This document shows positions 26,866-37,806 of a stretch of DNA of 64,000 nt, piece by piece. The stretch comes from Leeuwenhoekiella polynyae. GTDB taxonomy: Bacteria > Bacteroidota > Bacteroidia > Flavobacteriales > Flavobacteriaceae. How positions within the stretch are numbered: position 1 is the first letter of the stretch; every line of letters starts with the position of its first letter. The position numbers and the translations under genes are program-made. A model generated the notes under the pieces. That model worked only from the letters and a program-made list of their open reading frames with translations, searched no databases and was not told the DNA's origin. The stretch is taken from assembly GCF_042683665.1 (NCBI RefSeq), contig NZ_JBHUOO010000018.1. The stretch is one strand, 5' to 3'.

Positions 26866-29373
26866 ATGAAATTGAACTTGCTAAGTTACATTGCTTTTTT
26901 CTTCTGCATTTTTCAGTTTAATACCACCTGTTCACAAACTCCTAATCGGTTTGAATTGGTTACAGACAGTCAACAAGTGCGTATTCTTTATGATAAAGAT
27001 GGAGTGGCACTAGACTCCATTACTGCTCATTTGCTAGCGAAAGACATTGAGCACGTAAGTGGATATTTGCCTCAAGTCACTACCGATAAAACTTCGATAT
27101 CCGGAAACGCAATCGTTATCGGCAATCGGGCTTCTGAATTAATTCAAAGCTTTTCAGGAGCTAAAACTTCAATACAAGGTGACTGGGAAACCTACACCAT
27201 TCAACATCTGCAGCATCCAACTGCTAAACTAGACAAGGTATTGCTTATAGCCGGTGCTGACCCCCGCGGTACGGCCTACGGGGTGTTTTCAGTCTCTGAA
27301 CAAATTGGCGTTTCCCCGTGGTACTGGTGGGCCGATGTAACCCCTCTAGAACAAAAGGAACTGGTTCTGAATGTGGAAGCTATTCAGTCGAAAACACCTG
27401 CAGTAAAATTCCGCGGTATTTTTATCAATGATGAAGACTGGGGCTTGCAACCCTGGGCCGAAAAGACCTTTGAACCGGAAACAGGCGATATAGGTCCTAA
27501 AACCTATGCTAAAATCTTCGAGCTCATATTGCGCCTGCGTGCCAATACCTTGTGGCCCGCGATGCACCCCAGCACCAAAGCTTTCTTTCATTATCCCGGA
27601 AATAGAAAGATGGCTGAAAAGTATGAGATTGTTTTGGGGTCTTCCCACGCCGAACCCATGCTGCGCAATAATGTGGATGAATGGGATCACGAAGCCATGG
27701 GAGATTTTAATTATTTCACTAACAAACAAAAAGTGCTGGATTATTGGGAGTCACGAGTTAAAGAAGCTCAACATGTAAACGGGATCTACACATTGGGAAT
27801 GCGCGGTGTACATGACAGCGGAATGGAAGGAGCAAAAAATACCGCCGATGCTGCAAAAGTTTTGGACGAAATAATTGAAGACCAGCGCAATCTGTTAAGC
27901 AAACATATTGGAAATCCCGAAAGTATACCGCAGGTTTTTACCATTTATAAAGAAGTACTTGACGTCTATGAATACGGTTTGGAACTGCCTGAAGACATCA
28001 CCCTGATGTGGACTGATGATAATTACGGCTACATCCGAAGGCTGAGTAACACGGAAGAACGCAAACGCAGCGGTGGTAGCGGCGTGTATTATCACGCTTC
28101 CTACTGGGGAAGACCTCATGACTACTTGTGGTTAAGCACCACCCACCCGGCGCTAATACGGGAGGAAATGCTCAAAGCCTACGATACGGGAGCTGATAAA
28201 ATATGGATTCTTAATGTAGGCGACATCAAACCGGCAGAATACAATATTCAGTTTTTTATGGATCTCGCTTTTGATCCTGATTCGTTTAGAAATCCTTCCA
28301 GTTACAAAAAACATATGCAAACTTTTTATGAAGCTATCTTCGGGAAGAATGTGGGTGGTGAAATAAGCAAGCTTAAAGAATGCTATTATGACCTCTCCTG
28401 GTTGAGAAAACCCGAATTTATGGGATGGAGTCAAACCGAACCTACACGTCCTACACATCTTACAGCATTCAGTTTAGATAAAGAAAACCCAGATAGAAGA
28501 GCGGCTTATCAAAACCTCGAAACTAAAGTTAACCAGCTTAGCGGTCAAATACCAAATACACGAAAAGATGCCTGGTTTGAGCTTGTGGCTTATCCTGTTT
28601 TGGCAGCTTCAGCAATGAATCAAAAATTTTTATACAGAGACTTGGCTACCTTTTATGCCAATCAAAGTCTTGAAGGTTCAAAAAACTATCAGGATTCCAT
28701 TGCGCTACATCAGAATAAAATCAAACAGCTTACAGCGCACTACAACACCCAAATCGCTAACGGAAAATGGAGTAAAATGATGCACCATGCCCCACGCTAT
28801 TTACCTGTGTATGAATTACCAAAAGCAGTACGTTCCGAAGAAAAAGCCATAAAAAAATACAGTCCACCGATGCATATACAAAAAATGGCATCGTTCACAA
28901 AGACTGAAAATTTCGAAGACAACTTTCCTCTAGAATTAACCGGCTTAGGCTATTCTAAAAGCGCTTTACAATTGACTCCGGTCACTCAAAAGCAGTATTC
29001 AGATACAGCGTTTACTGATAATCCAGTGATACATTACGAGATAATTTCAAATGAAAAAATGGACTCGGCTGTTCTAACATTAACAGCAGTTCCTAACCAT
29101 CCGATTACGGGGGGTCAAAAGTTAAGACTTGGCGTTCAGTGGGATGAGCAGCCTGTAGCAATCCTAAACTTTGAAACACAAGGAAGAAGCGAGGCCTGGA
29201 AAGTTAATGTACTACGCAATCAGGCAAGAGCATCTTTATCCCTTAACGATATTGACCCGGGAAAGCACCGTTTAAAATTATATGCGATCGATCCCGGTGT
29301 CCTCCCAGATTACTTCCTACTTTCCAAAGAAAATGAAGACATCCCTTACACCTTTCCTAAAAATCAAAAATAG
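26866..29373 (+). CDS. GH115 alpha-glucuronidase
   Basis: This exported enzyme of about 835 residues belongs to the GH115 family. It shows DPRGTAYGVFSVSEQIGVSPWYWWADVTP, VKFRGIFINDEDWGLQPWA, LRLRANTLWPAMHP and GSSHAEPMLRNNVDEWD, all typical of the family. GH115 enzymes remove (4-O-methyl-)glucuronic acid side groups, best known on xylan. Here the setting suggests glucuronate on a rhamnogalacturonan or arabinogalactan-type glycan. Start choice is uncertain: ATGs at 26851, 26854 and 26866 are all possible. The last gives the cleanest signal peptide and starts 1 bp after the GH28 stop. A C-terminal beta domain (about 700-830) follows. Confidence 0.93.
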   Translation: MKLNLLSYIAFFFCIFQFNTTCSQTPNRFELVTDSQQVRILYDKDGVALDSITAHLLAKDIEHVSGYLPQVTTDKTSISGNAIVIGNRASELIQSFSGAKTSIQGDWETYTIQHLQHPTAKLDKVLLIAGADPRGTAYGVFSVSEQIGVSPWYWWADVTPLEQKELVLNVEAIQSKTPAVKFRGIFINDEDWGLQPWAEKTFEPETGDIGPKTYAKIFELILRLRANTLWPAMHPSTKAFFHYPGNRKMAEKYEIVLGSSHAEPMLRNNVDEWDHEAMGDFNYFTNKQKVLDYWESRVKEAQHVNGIYTLGMRGVHDSGMEGAKNTADAAKVLDEIIEDQRNLLSKHIGNPESIPQVFTIYKEVLDVYEYGLELPEDITLMWTDDNYGYIRRLSNTEERKRSGGSGVYYHASYWGRPHDYLWLSTTHPALIREEMLKAYDTGADKIWILNVGDIKPAEYNIQFFMDLAFDPDSFRNPSSYKKHMQTFYEAIFGKNVGGEISKLKECYYDLSWLRKPEFMGWSQTEPTRPTHLTAFSLDKENPDRRAAYQNLETKVNQLSGQIPNTRKDAWFELVAYPVLAASAMNQKFLYRDLATFYANQSLEGSKNYQDSIALHQNKIKQLTAHYNTQIANGKWSKMMHHAPRYLPVYELPKAVRSEEKAIKKYSPPMHIQKMASFTKTENFEDNFPLELTGLGYSKSALQLTPVTQKQYSDTAFTDNPVIHYEIISNEKMDSAVLTLTAVPNHPITGGQKLRLGVQWDEQPVAILNFETQGRSEAWKVNVLRNQARASLSLNDIDPGKHRLKLYAIDPGVLPDYFLLSKENEDIPYTFPKNQK

Positions 29374-29378
29374 TTCCT

Positions 29379-31262
29379 ATGAAAACAAAACGCGCCTCCT
29401 ACTCTTTCTTTTTAATCATCAGCCTCTTAAGTATATTGAGTTGCACGGCACAACGCCTGATGGAAAATCTGGACCGAGGCCTGATCGCCATTCCGCAAGA
29501 AAATAACACGGCTGTGATCAGTTGGCGGGTTTTAGGAACAGATCCCGATGATATTCAATTCAATCTATACCGTCAGGCTAAAGGTATGCAACCTCAGAAA
29601 TTGAATGATAAACCCATTACAGGCGCCACTTTTTTTAAAGACTCAGCTATTGATTGGTCTCAGGAGAATAGCTGGTATGTTACTTCTGTTTTAAATACTG
29701 AAGAGCAGCGTGAACCGGGTTCGTATACCATTCCGGTCAATAGCGAATTAAACCCCTATCACAGCATCCCGTTACAAACCCCTGAAGGCTACTTTCCCGG
29801 CGATGCCAGTGTGGGTGATCTGGATGGCGACGGGGAATATGAAATCGTTTTACACGTAAACGGTCGCGGTCACGATAATTCACATCGCGGTTTAACCGAT
29901 GCGCCCATTCTGCAGGCCTACAAACTGGACGGCACATTGTTATGGGAAATCAATTTGGGGAAAAACATACGCGAAGGGGCGCATTACACCCAGTTTCTCG
30001 TGTACGACTTTGACAGCGATGGCAAAGCCGAACTGGTTTGTAAAACGGCAGATGGCACCACCGACGCCGCAGGAATCGTCCTTGGGGACCCGGAAGCCGA
30101 TTGGCGCGATACCGATGAAAAAAGCAAAACCTACGGAAAGATATTAGAAGGACCGGAGTTCCTCACCGTTTTTGATGGCGAAACGGGAAAAGCCGTCGCT
30201 ACTACAGACTACATTCCGCCACGGGGTGATATTGGCGCCTGGGGCGGTCACGGCGGAAATGGAGGTAACGACAGTTCCGGCAATCGCGTGGATCGCTTTA
30301 CAGCCTGTGTGGCGTATTTAGACGGCATGCATCCCAGCATCGTGATGGGCCGCGGGTATTACGGTCGCACTGTTTTGGCAGCTTTCGATTTTAAAAATAA
30401 CCAACTGAAATCCCGTTGGGTTTTTGATTCGGAAAATGGGGATAATCCGTATTCCGGGCAGGGGAATCACAACCTATCGGTCGCCGATGTGGATGACGAC
30501 GGTAAAGATGAAATCATTTTTGGGGCAATGACTGTTGACGACGACGGCAGCGGGTTGTATACTACGGGCTTTAGACACGGCGATGCGATTCACGTAAGCG
30601 ATCTGGATCCCGAGGTTCCGGGTCTCGAGCGTTTTGGTATTCACGAGATTGAAGAAGGAACGAAAGGCCCCGGAGTGGTGTTGTTTTCGGCTAAAGACGG
30701 AAAAGTACTCTTTACTGCAATGCCCAATCAGGACGTGGGACGCGGAGTCGCGGCCAATATTGATACCACCCGCGTAGGAGCTCAAATGTGGTGGCTGGGC
30801 TCCCGCCAATTGCACGACATTAAAGGAAATCCCATTGGGGAAGCGCCGCGATCGGCCAACTTTCTGATCTGGTGGGACGGCGATTACAGCCGCGAGATTT
30901 TAAATCGAAATTATATCGACAAATACGGAAAAGGTCGCCTGTTCACAGCAGAAGGCGCACACGCTATAAATGGAACAAAAGCTACTCCGTCTCTTAGCGC
31001 AGACATCCTGGGCGACTGGCGGGAAGAATTGATTTTACCCAGCGATGACGGTACCGAACTGCGCATATACACCACCCCCATTCCCACCAAACACCGCATG
31101 TACACGCTGATGCACGATCCGCAATACCGCCTGAGTATCGCCTGGCAGAATGTAGGCTATAACCAGCCGCCGCATCTGGGCTTTTATTTTGGTCATGGTC
31201 TAAAAAGCATTCCAAAACCGAATATCAGGCTGATTCCTGAAAACCTGAAGAACGCGAAATGA
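29379..31262 (+). CDS. PL11 rhamnogalacturonan endolyase
   Basis: This 627-residue exported polysaccharide lyase of family 11 resembles YesW. After the signal peptide (to about residue 25, possible lipidation in ILSC), the Fn3-like start RLMENLDRGLIAI and WRVLGTDPDD leads into an eight-bladed propeller. The propeller has calcium loops GDLDGDGEYE (about 147), DFDSDGKAE (about 210) and VADVDDDGKDE (about 369). It cleaves rhamnose-galacturonate bonds of rhamnogalacturonan-I by beta-elimination, leaving unsaturated uronates that GH105 can remove. It starts 5 bp after GH115, and its stop overlaps the next start (ATGA). This gene is the strongest single argument for the substrate of the locus. Confidence 0.95.
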   Translation: MKTKRASYSFFLIISLLSILSCTAQRLMENLDRGLIAIPQENNTAVISWRVLGTDPDDIQFNLYRQAKGMQPQKLNDKPITGATFFKDSAIDWSQENSWYVTSVLNTEEQREPGSYTIPVNSELNPYHSIPLQTPEGYFPGDASVGDLDGDGEYEIVLHVNGRGHDNSHRGLTDAPILQAYKLDGTLLWEINLGKNIREGAHYTQFLVYDFDSDGKAELVCKTADGTTDAAGIVLGDPEADWRDTDEKSKTYGKILEGPEFLTVFDGETGKAVATTDYIPPRGDIGAWGGHGGNGGNDSSGNRVDRFTACVAYLDGMHPSIVMGRGYYGRTVLAAFDFKNNQLKSRWVFDSENGDNPYSGQGNHNLSVADVDDDGKDEIIFGAMTVDDDGSGLYTTGFRHGDAIHVSDLDPEVPGLERFGIHEIEEGTKGPGVVLFSAKDGKVLFTAMPNQDVGRGVAANIDTTRVGAQMWWLGSRQLHDIKGNPIGEAPRSANFLIWWDGDYSREILNRNYIDKYGKGRLFTAEGAHAINGTKATPSLSADILGDWREELILPSDDGTELRIYTTPIPTKHRMYTLMHDPQYRLSIAWQNVGYNQPPHLGFYFGHGLKSIPKPNIRLIPENLKNAK

Positions 31263-34150
31263 TGCTTTTGAAACTAAAAATACCAGTTGCAATCGTCTTG
31301 TTCATTCTGTGCTATTCAGCGCTTGCTCAAACCCGGGACACCCTGGATCTGGAAGGAAGCTGGGCATTTCAAATAGACCGTAACGACCTTGGTACAGTCG
31401 AAAAATGGTTTACCCAAAAATTAAAAGATAACATTATCCTTCCCGGATCGATGCTCACCAACAATAAGGGCAACGACATCAGCATCGCAACCCAATGGAC
31501 CGGCAGCATTTACGACAGCTCGTTTTACTTCAATCCGCGCTATAAAAAATACCAGCAACCCGGGGATGTGAAATTTCCGTTTTGGCTCACGCCGAAAAAA
31601 GAATACGTGGGAGCCGCCTGGTATCAAAAGGAAGTCAACATTCCCAAAGACTGGAAAAACCAGCGACTCTATCTGTTTCTCGAACGGGCACATACGGAAA
31701 CCGTAGTCTGGCTTGATGATACCCCACTTGGGATGCAAAACTCCATGGTAGCTCCGCATCAGTACGAACTCCCGGCCGATATCAAAGCGGGTAAACACAC
31801 GCTTACGATCCGGGTAGACAACCGCATTAAAGAGATCAACGTAGGACCGGACTCCCACAGCCTCACCGATCATACTCAGGGCAACTGGAACGGCATCATC
31901 GGCAAACTCAAACTCATCGCTACGCCATCGGTGTATATGGGAACTATTCAGGCCTATCCCAATCGGGAGCAAAAAGAAATCCTCTTTAAAATTCCTGTTA
32001 ATCAGGCGGAAACCAAAAAGACTACAATCACCCTAAATCTTAATCTTTCCACCTTCAATACTTCTGAAACGACCGATTTCAACTTCCGCAAAAAAGAGGT
32101 TCGCCTCACTGAAAAAACCGACACGCTAGAGGTCACTTATCCGCTGGGCGAAAACCTGAAGCTTTGGGACGAATTCCATCCCTCCTTGTACCGTGCGCAT
32201 TTCAGCCTAACCTCGAAAGCAGGTACCGACGATCTGGAACTAACCTTCGGAATTCGTGATTTTAAAACCCAGGGCCGAAGCTTTACGATAAACGACCGGC
32301 CCACCTTTTTACGAGGAACGCTAGACAATGCCATTTTCCCGCTAACCGGCTATCCGCCGATGGATGTACCCTCCTGGGAACGTATTTTTCGCATCATCAA
32401 AAACCACGGACTCAACCATGTGCGCTACCATTCCTGGTGTCCGCCCGAAGCCGCCTTTAAAGCCGCAGACCGTCTAGGAATCTATTTGCAACCCGAAGGC
32501 CCCAGTTGGGCCAATCACGGGACTGCGCTGGGCGTGGGCCGCAACATCGACCGGTATATTTATGAGGAAACCAACCGCATGATGCAGCAGTATGGCAATT
32601 ATGCCTCGTACGTTATGATGGCTTACGGTAACGAACCTCGTGGCAAGCAGGTGGAATACCTTACTGCGTTTAACGATTATTGGAAGCAAAAAGACGCACG
32701 GCGTTTGTACACTGGGGCTTCGGTGGGCGGTAGCTGGCCGGTAATCCCCAACAACGAATTTATGGTACGCGGTGGTGCCCGCGATCTCGACTGGAAAAAT
32801 CACGCTCCCCAATCGGTAAACGATTTCAGCGAAAACATCAAAGACTTTAAAGTTCCCTTTGTATCTCACGAAACCGGGCAGTATTGCGTATTTCCCAATT
32901 TTGACGAAATCAAAAAATACACCGGGGCTTACGAAGCCCGAAATTTCGAACTCTTTCAGGAAGATCTTGCCGATCATCATATGAGCGATCAGGCCGATAC
33001 TTTTTTTAAAGCTTCCGGAAAATTACAAGTGCTGGCGTATAAATACAGTATTGAAAAAGCGATGCGCACTCCCGGTTACTCGGGTTATCAATTGCTTTCC
33101 CTGAGTGATTACAGCGGACAGGGAACCGCGCTTGTGGGGATTTTAGACGCCTTCTGGGATGCCAAGCCTTATGTAAATGCGGAAGAATGGCGGGAGTTTA
33201 GCAGCGAAACGGTACCCTTGGCAAAACTTCCAAAATTTGTATTTACCAATGCCGAAGAATTTAAGGCTGAAATTCAAATCGCACATTACGGAAAAGCAAA
33301 ACGTATCACCAATCAAAGTTGGTCCATCACAGATGAAAAGGGTGAGGAACTGGCTTCAGGAACCTTTAACCAACCCGAGATCAATTACGGACTTTCAAAT
33401 TTGGGCGTTGTTGAATTTTCACTTCGCGAAATTGATACCGCTCAAAAATTAACTCTGGAGGTAAGCATCGATGATACGGATTTTAAAAACCATTGGGACT
33501 TTTGGGTATTCCCGGAAGCACTTCCGAAGCTGGCAAGCAGCGTTTATGAATGCACCGAGTTAGACGAAAAAGCGCTGGAGGTATTGGAAAAGGGCGGTAC
33601 GGTTTTACTCCATGCCGCTGGCAAAATCGTCAAAGGCGCGGAAGTGGCGCAGACCTTTCTCCCGGTGTTCTGGAATACTTCCTGGTTTCAGATGCGACCG
33701 CCGCATACCTTGGGCATTGTTGTAGATCCGGAGCATCCGCTCTTTCAGGATTTCCCAACCGATTTTCACAGCGATTTGCAATGGTGGAGCATTCTAAACA
33801 AACAGCAGGTGATGCATTTGGAGGACTTCCCTCCTACTTTTAAACCCCTGATTCAGCCTATTGATACCTGGTTTATGAACCGGCGTCTCGCTATGGCTTT
33901 TGAAGCACGAGTAGGTAACGGAAAGCTGATGGTCATCAGTGTAGACCTCAACGATTCCAAAAAAGATGCTGCCGCCCACCAACTCTACTACAGCCTGCAA
34001 CAGTATATGAATTCGGATGATTTTAATCCTGAGACTAAACTGGAATCCAAACTGATTCAGGACTTATTTACAACTCCGTCTCGGCAACAATTTGACAAGT
34101 ACACCAAAGACAGCCCTGATGAGTTGAAACCTAAAAACGAAGGAAAATGA
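31259..34150 (+). CDS. GH2-family exo-beta-glycosidase
   Basis: This 963-residue exported protein of the GH2 superfamily has a signal peptide (to about 24), a jelly roll (about 25-220), Ig-like domain (about 225-345), TIM barrel (about 350-640) and C-terminal domains (about 650-960) that include an extra flavodoxin-like part. Likely acid/base is E459 in MAYGNEPRG and nucleophile E538 in VSHETGQY. It differs strongly from the two other GH2 enzymes here, so it probably acts on another linkage. Both ends overlap neighbours by 4 bp (ATGA), so it is translationally coupled. Confidence 0.88.
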   Translation: MMLLKLKIPVAIVLFILCYSALAQTRDTLDLEGSWAFQIDRNDLGTVEKWFTQKLKDNIILPGSMLTNNKGNDISIATQWTGSIYDSSFYFNPRYKKYQQPGDVKFPFWLTPKKEYVGAAWYQKEVNIPKDWKNQRLYLFLERAHTETVVWLDDTPLGMQNSMVAPHQYELPADIKAGKHTLTIRVDNRIKEINVGPDSHSLTDHTQGNWNGIIGKLKLIATPSVYMGTIQAYPNREQKEILFKIPVNQAETKKTTITLNLNLSTFNTSETTDFNFRKKEVRLTEKTDTLEVTYPLGENLKLWDEFHPSLYRAHFSLTSKAGTDDLELTFGIRDFKTQGRSFTINDRPTFLRGTLDNAIFPLTGYPPMDVPSWERIFRIIKNHGLNHVRYHSWCPPEAAFKAADRLGIYLQPEGPSWANHGTALGVGRNIDRYIYEETNRMMQQYGNYASYVMMAYGNEPRGKQVEYLTAFNDYWKQKDARRLYTGASVGGSWPVIPNNEFMVRGGARDLDWKNHAPQSVNDFSENIKDFKVPFVSHETGQYCVFPNFDEIKKYTGAYEARNFELFQEDLADHHMSDQADTFFKASGKLQVLAYKYSIEKAMRTPGYSGYQLLSLSDYSGQGTALVGILDAFWDAKPYVNAEEWREFSSETVPLAKLPKFVFTNAEEFKAEIQIAHYGKAKRITNQSWSITDEKGEELASGTFNQPEINYGLSNLGVVEFSLREIDTAQKLTLEVSIDDTDFKNHWDFWVFPEALPKLASSVYECTELDEKALEVLEKGGTVLLHAAGKIVKGAEVAQTFLPVFWNTSWFQMRPPHTLGIVVDPEHPLFQDFPTDFHSDLQWWSILNKQQVMHLEDFPPTFKPLIQPIDTWFMNRRLAMAFEARVGNGKLMVISVDLNDSKKDAAAHQLYYSLQQYMNSDDFNPETKLESKLIQDLFTTPSRQQFDKYTKDSPDELKPKNEGK

Positions 34151-37100
34151 AAACCTACGCACTCCACAGAATTTTTGGCCTGGCAGTGTTGACGCTCGTA
34201 TTAAATACGAGTTTGTTAAAGGCTCAGGAACAAAAACCATGGCACGATCAAAACCGGAAAATCCATTACAAACCTGACGGAAATAGCTTTGTCCTGGTAA
34301 ACGGAACCCGGAAATTCAATCGGGCGCTGTATGGCACCAATACTGGATTTCGAGTAGAAACCGGAGATTTACCGGAGTTTGCCTTATACCTACCTGGTAT
34401 GGGAGGAAATTTCAAGTTAGGGATTTCAAAAGGAGGAGATTCAAAATGGATCACCGAGGCTGACAGCATTGTTACAACATACACACCCGGCAGGATGCAT
34501 TATGAAATTAGGGATGCGCTTTTAGAAGATGGTTTTATGAAGATTACCGTTGTAGCTTCCGCTGATACCGAAGCGTTAATTCTAAAAGTAGGCGAACATA
34601 AGATACCTAAGAACGTTTCCATCAACTGGTTGTTCGGCGGTGCCAGCGGGAAGAAATTCCATAGAGATGGGGATATTGGTGCAGATCCCGAGTCAGTGTT
34701 CTACCTGCAACCGGAATATGCCAAACATAACAACTATACTTTAAAAGAAAATAGCTTTCTCTTAGACTTCAATTGGGACAAAAAAACACAAACCAATAAA
34801 AAATCTTTGCTTGCAAAAGTTCCCCAGGGAACCCTAAGCTTGGGAAGCGCAAACGCCATAGATAATCCACGAATTCTAAAAAATTCTGCGGTTGATTCGC
34901 TCCCGGTGGTGTACGGTTCAGTTGAAAGAAATGCAACAAAAACCTACTATTGGTATATAGAAAACACCACTAAAAACAGTGCTGTTCAGCAAGGTACGCT
35001 AGCAAAAGCATTTGAGCAGGCCCTTTACAAAGCCGATACCTTGGCCAATCGGGTTCGTTTAAATACTCCAGATCCGTATCTGAATACGCTGGGAGGTGCG
35101 CTTGCAACGGCTGCAGATGCGATCTGGGAAGATCCTGCTTTTTTACACGGTGCGGTAGCCTGGCGGATGCACCTCAACGCCTGGCGCGGTGCGTATAATG
35201 CCAATGTACTGGGCTGGCACGACCGGGCAAAAACGCATTTTAAAAGCTATGGGAATGCTCAGGTTTTAGAACCGGAAACCGGACCGGTGGTTTTAGACAG
35301 CAGCCGCAATTTTGCCCGCCAAAAAGAAGTATTGGGTACTTCGATGTTCAGCAAAGGCTATATCAGCAGACATCCCAACCGGAAGGATCGCGCACATCAC
35401 TATGATATGAACCTGGTTTTTATAGACCAGCTGCTTACCCATTTCAACTGGAACGACGATCCCACATTTTTAGAAGAAATTTTTCCGGTCATTGAACGGC
35501 ATTTAGCCTGGGAAAAACGCAATTACGATACCGATGATGATGGACTCTACGATGCGTATGCAGCGATCTGGGCAAGTGATGCCTTACAATACAGCGGCGG
35601 CTCGGTCACCTATACTTCAGCATACAATTACCGCGCGAATGTACTCGCCGCAAAGCTTGCCACGCGTTTAGGTAAAACTGCACAACCCTATCTGGACGAA
35701 GCAGCTAAAATTAAAAATGCCATTCAAAACACCCTTTGGTTACCCGCTCAGGGCGTTTATGCCGAATATAAAGATGCTTTGGGCAAAGAACTGCTCCATA
35801 AATCTCCGGGAATCTGGACGGTCTATCACGCATTGGATAAAGGCATCGCTGATGATTTTGAAGCTTATGAAAGTTTAAATTATGTAACCCGGGAAATCCC
35901 GCATATTCCGGTTCAGGCTACAGGATTACCGCATCCCGATTTAGAGCTGGTCTCTACAACAAACTGGCAGCCTTATACCTGGTCTGTAAATAATGTGGCG
36001 CTGGCTGAAAACCTCAATATGGCACTCGCCTACTGGCAAGGAAACCAACCCGAAAATGCGTATAAACTTTTTGAAAGTGCACTTCTAGAAAGTATGTATC
36101 TGGGAGCTTCTCCTGGTGGTTTTCAGCAATTATCGTTTTATGATGCCATTCGCGGAGAACTCTATCGGGATTTTGCCGACCCTATCGGCGTAGCTTCCCG
36201 CGCTCTGGTAGAAGGACTTTTTGGGATTCAACCGGATCTGCTCGATAAAAAACTACGCATAAAACCCGGTTTCCCGGAAGCATGGGATCACGCAAGCCTT
36301 GATCTACCGGATGTAGCGCTTTCCTTTAAACGAACAGCAAACGAATTGGTTTATCAGATCGAAAATAAATTGGATACCGATTTAAATTTAGAATTAGAAT
36401 TAAACCTGAATACCACCAGGATTAAGGATGTTTTGGTCAATGGAAATTCCGTGAATTATCAACTTAAAACGGAAGCTATCGGTAAACCAAAAATTCTAAT
36501 CCCAGCCGGTATTCATAAGGCCTACACGATTCAGGTAATTACAAAGGATTCAACTCCTGAAGCCCTTCAATGCAAAGCATCCTACACCCCGGGAGCTTTT
36601 GTTGCGATCACATCACAGAATGCAGAACTCCTCGAACTCAAAGACCCTCAAAAAGTTTTGACAAACACAGCAATTTCAACGCAAAAGCTGTCTGGAACTA
36701 TTGCTTCTGAATCCGGAAACAAAATGCTTTTTATCAAGCTAAAACAAGATGAAATGACGTGGTGGCAACCGCTTGAAATTCAGGTAAAACCCAAATTTCA
36801 AATCCTGTCAACGCAATTGAAAAAAGACAGTCTGGGAATCACTATTCAAAACAACACAGATACAAAGGTTTCCGGCACTTTAAAAATCAACCATAAAGCA
36901 GCACAACAAGTAAGCTTCGAAGCAAACGCTCCAGCTACCCTAACACGCGCACTGTCCCAATGCTTTCCGGGAACGAACGAGCTTCAACTCGATTTAGCTT
37001 CCGGAGAAAAAGTGCTGCTACCCTTCACCAATTGGGACATCCCAAACTCCAGGATGGAACAACAAACAATGCTAAATATCAGTGACTTTTTTAATGCACG

Positions 37101-37806
37101 GGTAGACGAAGTATTTCAGCAGCAGTATTTGAGTCCGCGCCCAGAGTCTCCTACTTTGCAGCTTCCGACAACCGGGGTCGGTAACTGGTGTTATCCCAAT
37201 GTCGCTGAAGATATTCATCTGGACGATTCCGGACTTCGGGAGGCTTCGGGAACTCGAGGATTCATCCAGGGCCCCGAAAAGATTTTTTACGCAACGCCTT
37301 CAGAAGAACAAGCTTTTAATAGTGCGTTTACCTCAAAATGGGATACCTATCCCGATTCGATTACGATTCCGCTTGAAGGAACTGCATCACACGCTTATTT
37401 GATGATGGCAGGCACCACAAACCCCATGCAAACGCAACTGGTGAATGGCACGGTAACCGTCACCTATACTGATGGAACTACGACGACTTTAGAACTTAAA
37501 AATCCTGAAAACTGGTGGCCTATTGAACAGGATTATTATACAGACGGCTATGCCTTCATCACCGGTGCGCCGAGACCTCCTCGCGTTATTTTCAAAACGG
37601 GGGAAATCACACGCGATTTTAAAAACTATAAAGGCATACACGGCTTTACGAATTACGGAATTGATGGCGGTGCGGGAACGATTCTCGACCTTCCGCTCGC
37701 CCCGCAAAAAACACTAGAAAAACTAACCCTTGAAGCTCAAGCCAATGATGTGATCATCGGCTTGATGAGTCTGACTTTACTGAAACCACAACGCAATGAA
37801 AACTAA
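34147..37806 (+). CDS. Large DUF4450-type glycosidase-like protein
   Basis: This 1219-residue exported protein is probably of the DUF4450 type (HYKPDGNSFVLVNGTRKFNRALYG, ALYLPGMGGNFKLG). A beta-rich N-terminal part is followed by a central (alpha/alpha)6-barrel-like domain (about 310-710: WRMHLNAWRGAYNANVLGWHDRAK, NYDTDDDGLYDAYAAIWASDALQYSGGSVTYTSAYNY, GGFQQLSFYDAIRGELYRDFADP) and beta-sandwich C-terminal domains. Architecture and context point to an exo-glycosidase on rhamnogalacturonan fragments, but I know of no certain activity. Candidate acids cluster in the DTDDDG segment and near YDAIRGE. It overlaps both neighbours. Confidence 0.72.
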   Translation: MKTYALHRIFGLAVLTLVLNTSLLKAQEQKPWHDQNRKIHYKPDGNSFVLVNGTRKFNRALYGTNTGFRVETGDLPEFALYLPGMGGNFKLGISKGGDSKWITEADSIVTTYTPGRMHYEIRDALLEDGFMKITVVASADTEALILKVGEHKIPKNVSINWLFGGASGKKFHRDGDIGADPESVFYLQPEYAKHNNYTLKENSFLLDFNWDKKTQTNKKSLLAKVPQGTLSLGSANAIDNPRILKNSAVDSLPVVYGSVERNATKTYYWYIENTTKNSAVQQGTLAKAFEQALYKADTLANRVRLNTPDPYLNTLGGALATAADAIWEDPAFLHGAVAWRMHLNAWRGAYNANVLGWHDRAKTHFKSYGNAQVLEPETGPVVLDSSRNFARQKEVLGTSMFSKGYISRHPNRKDRAHHYDMNLVFIDQLLTHFNWNDDPTFLEEIFPVIERHLAWEKRNYDTDDDGLYDAYAAIWASDALQYSGGSVTYTSAYNYRANVLAAKLATRLGKTAQPYLDEAAKIKNAIQNTLWLPAQGVYAEYKDALGKELLHKSPGIWTVYHALDKGIADDFEAYESLNYVTREIPHIPVQATGLPHPDLELVSTTNWQPYTWSVNNVALAENLNMALAYWQGNQPENAYKLFESALLESMYLGASPGGFQQLSFYDAIRGELYRDFADPIGVASRALVEGLFGIQPDLLDKKLRIKPGFPEAWDHASLDLPDVALSFKRTANELVYQIENKLDTDLNLELELNLNTTRIKDVLVNGNSVNYQLKTEAIGKPKILIPAGIHKAYTIQVITKDSTPEALQCKASYTPGAFVAITSQNAELLELKDPQKVLTNTAISTQKLSGTIASESGNKMLFIKLKQDEMTWWQPLEIQVKPKFQILSTQLKKDSLGITIQNNTDTKVSGTLKINHKAAQQVSFEANAPATLTRALSQCFPGTNELQLDLASGEKVLLPFTNWDIPNSRMEQQTMLNISDFFNARVDEVFQQQYLSPRPESPTLQLPTTGVGNWCYPNVAEDIHLDDSGLREASGTRGFIQGPEKIFYATPSEEQAFNSAFTSKWDTYPDSITIPLEGTASHAYLMMAGTTNPMQTQLVNGTVTVTYTDGTTTTLELKNPENWWPIEQDYYTDGYAFITGAPRPPRVIFKTGEITRDFKNYKGIHGFTNYGIDGGAGTILDLPLAPQKTLEKLTLEAQANDVIIGLMSLTLLKPQRNEN

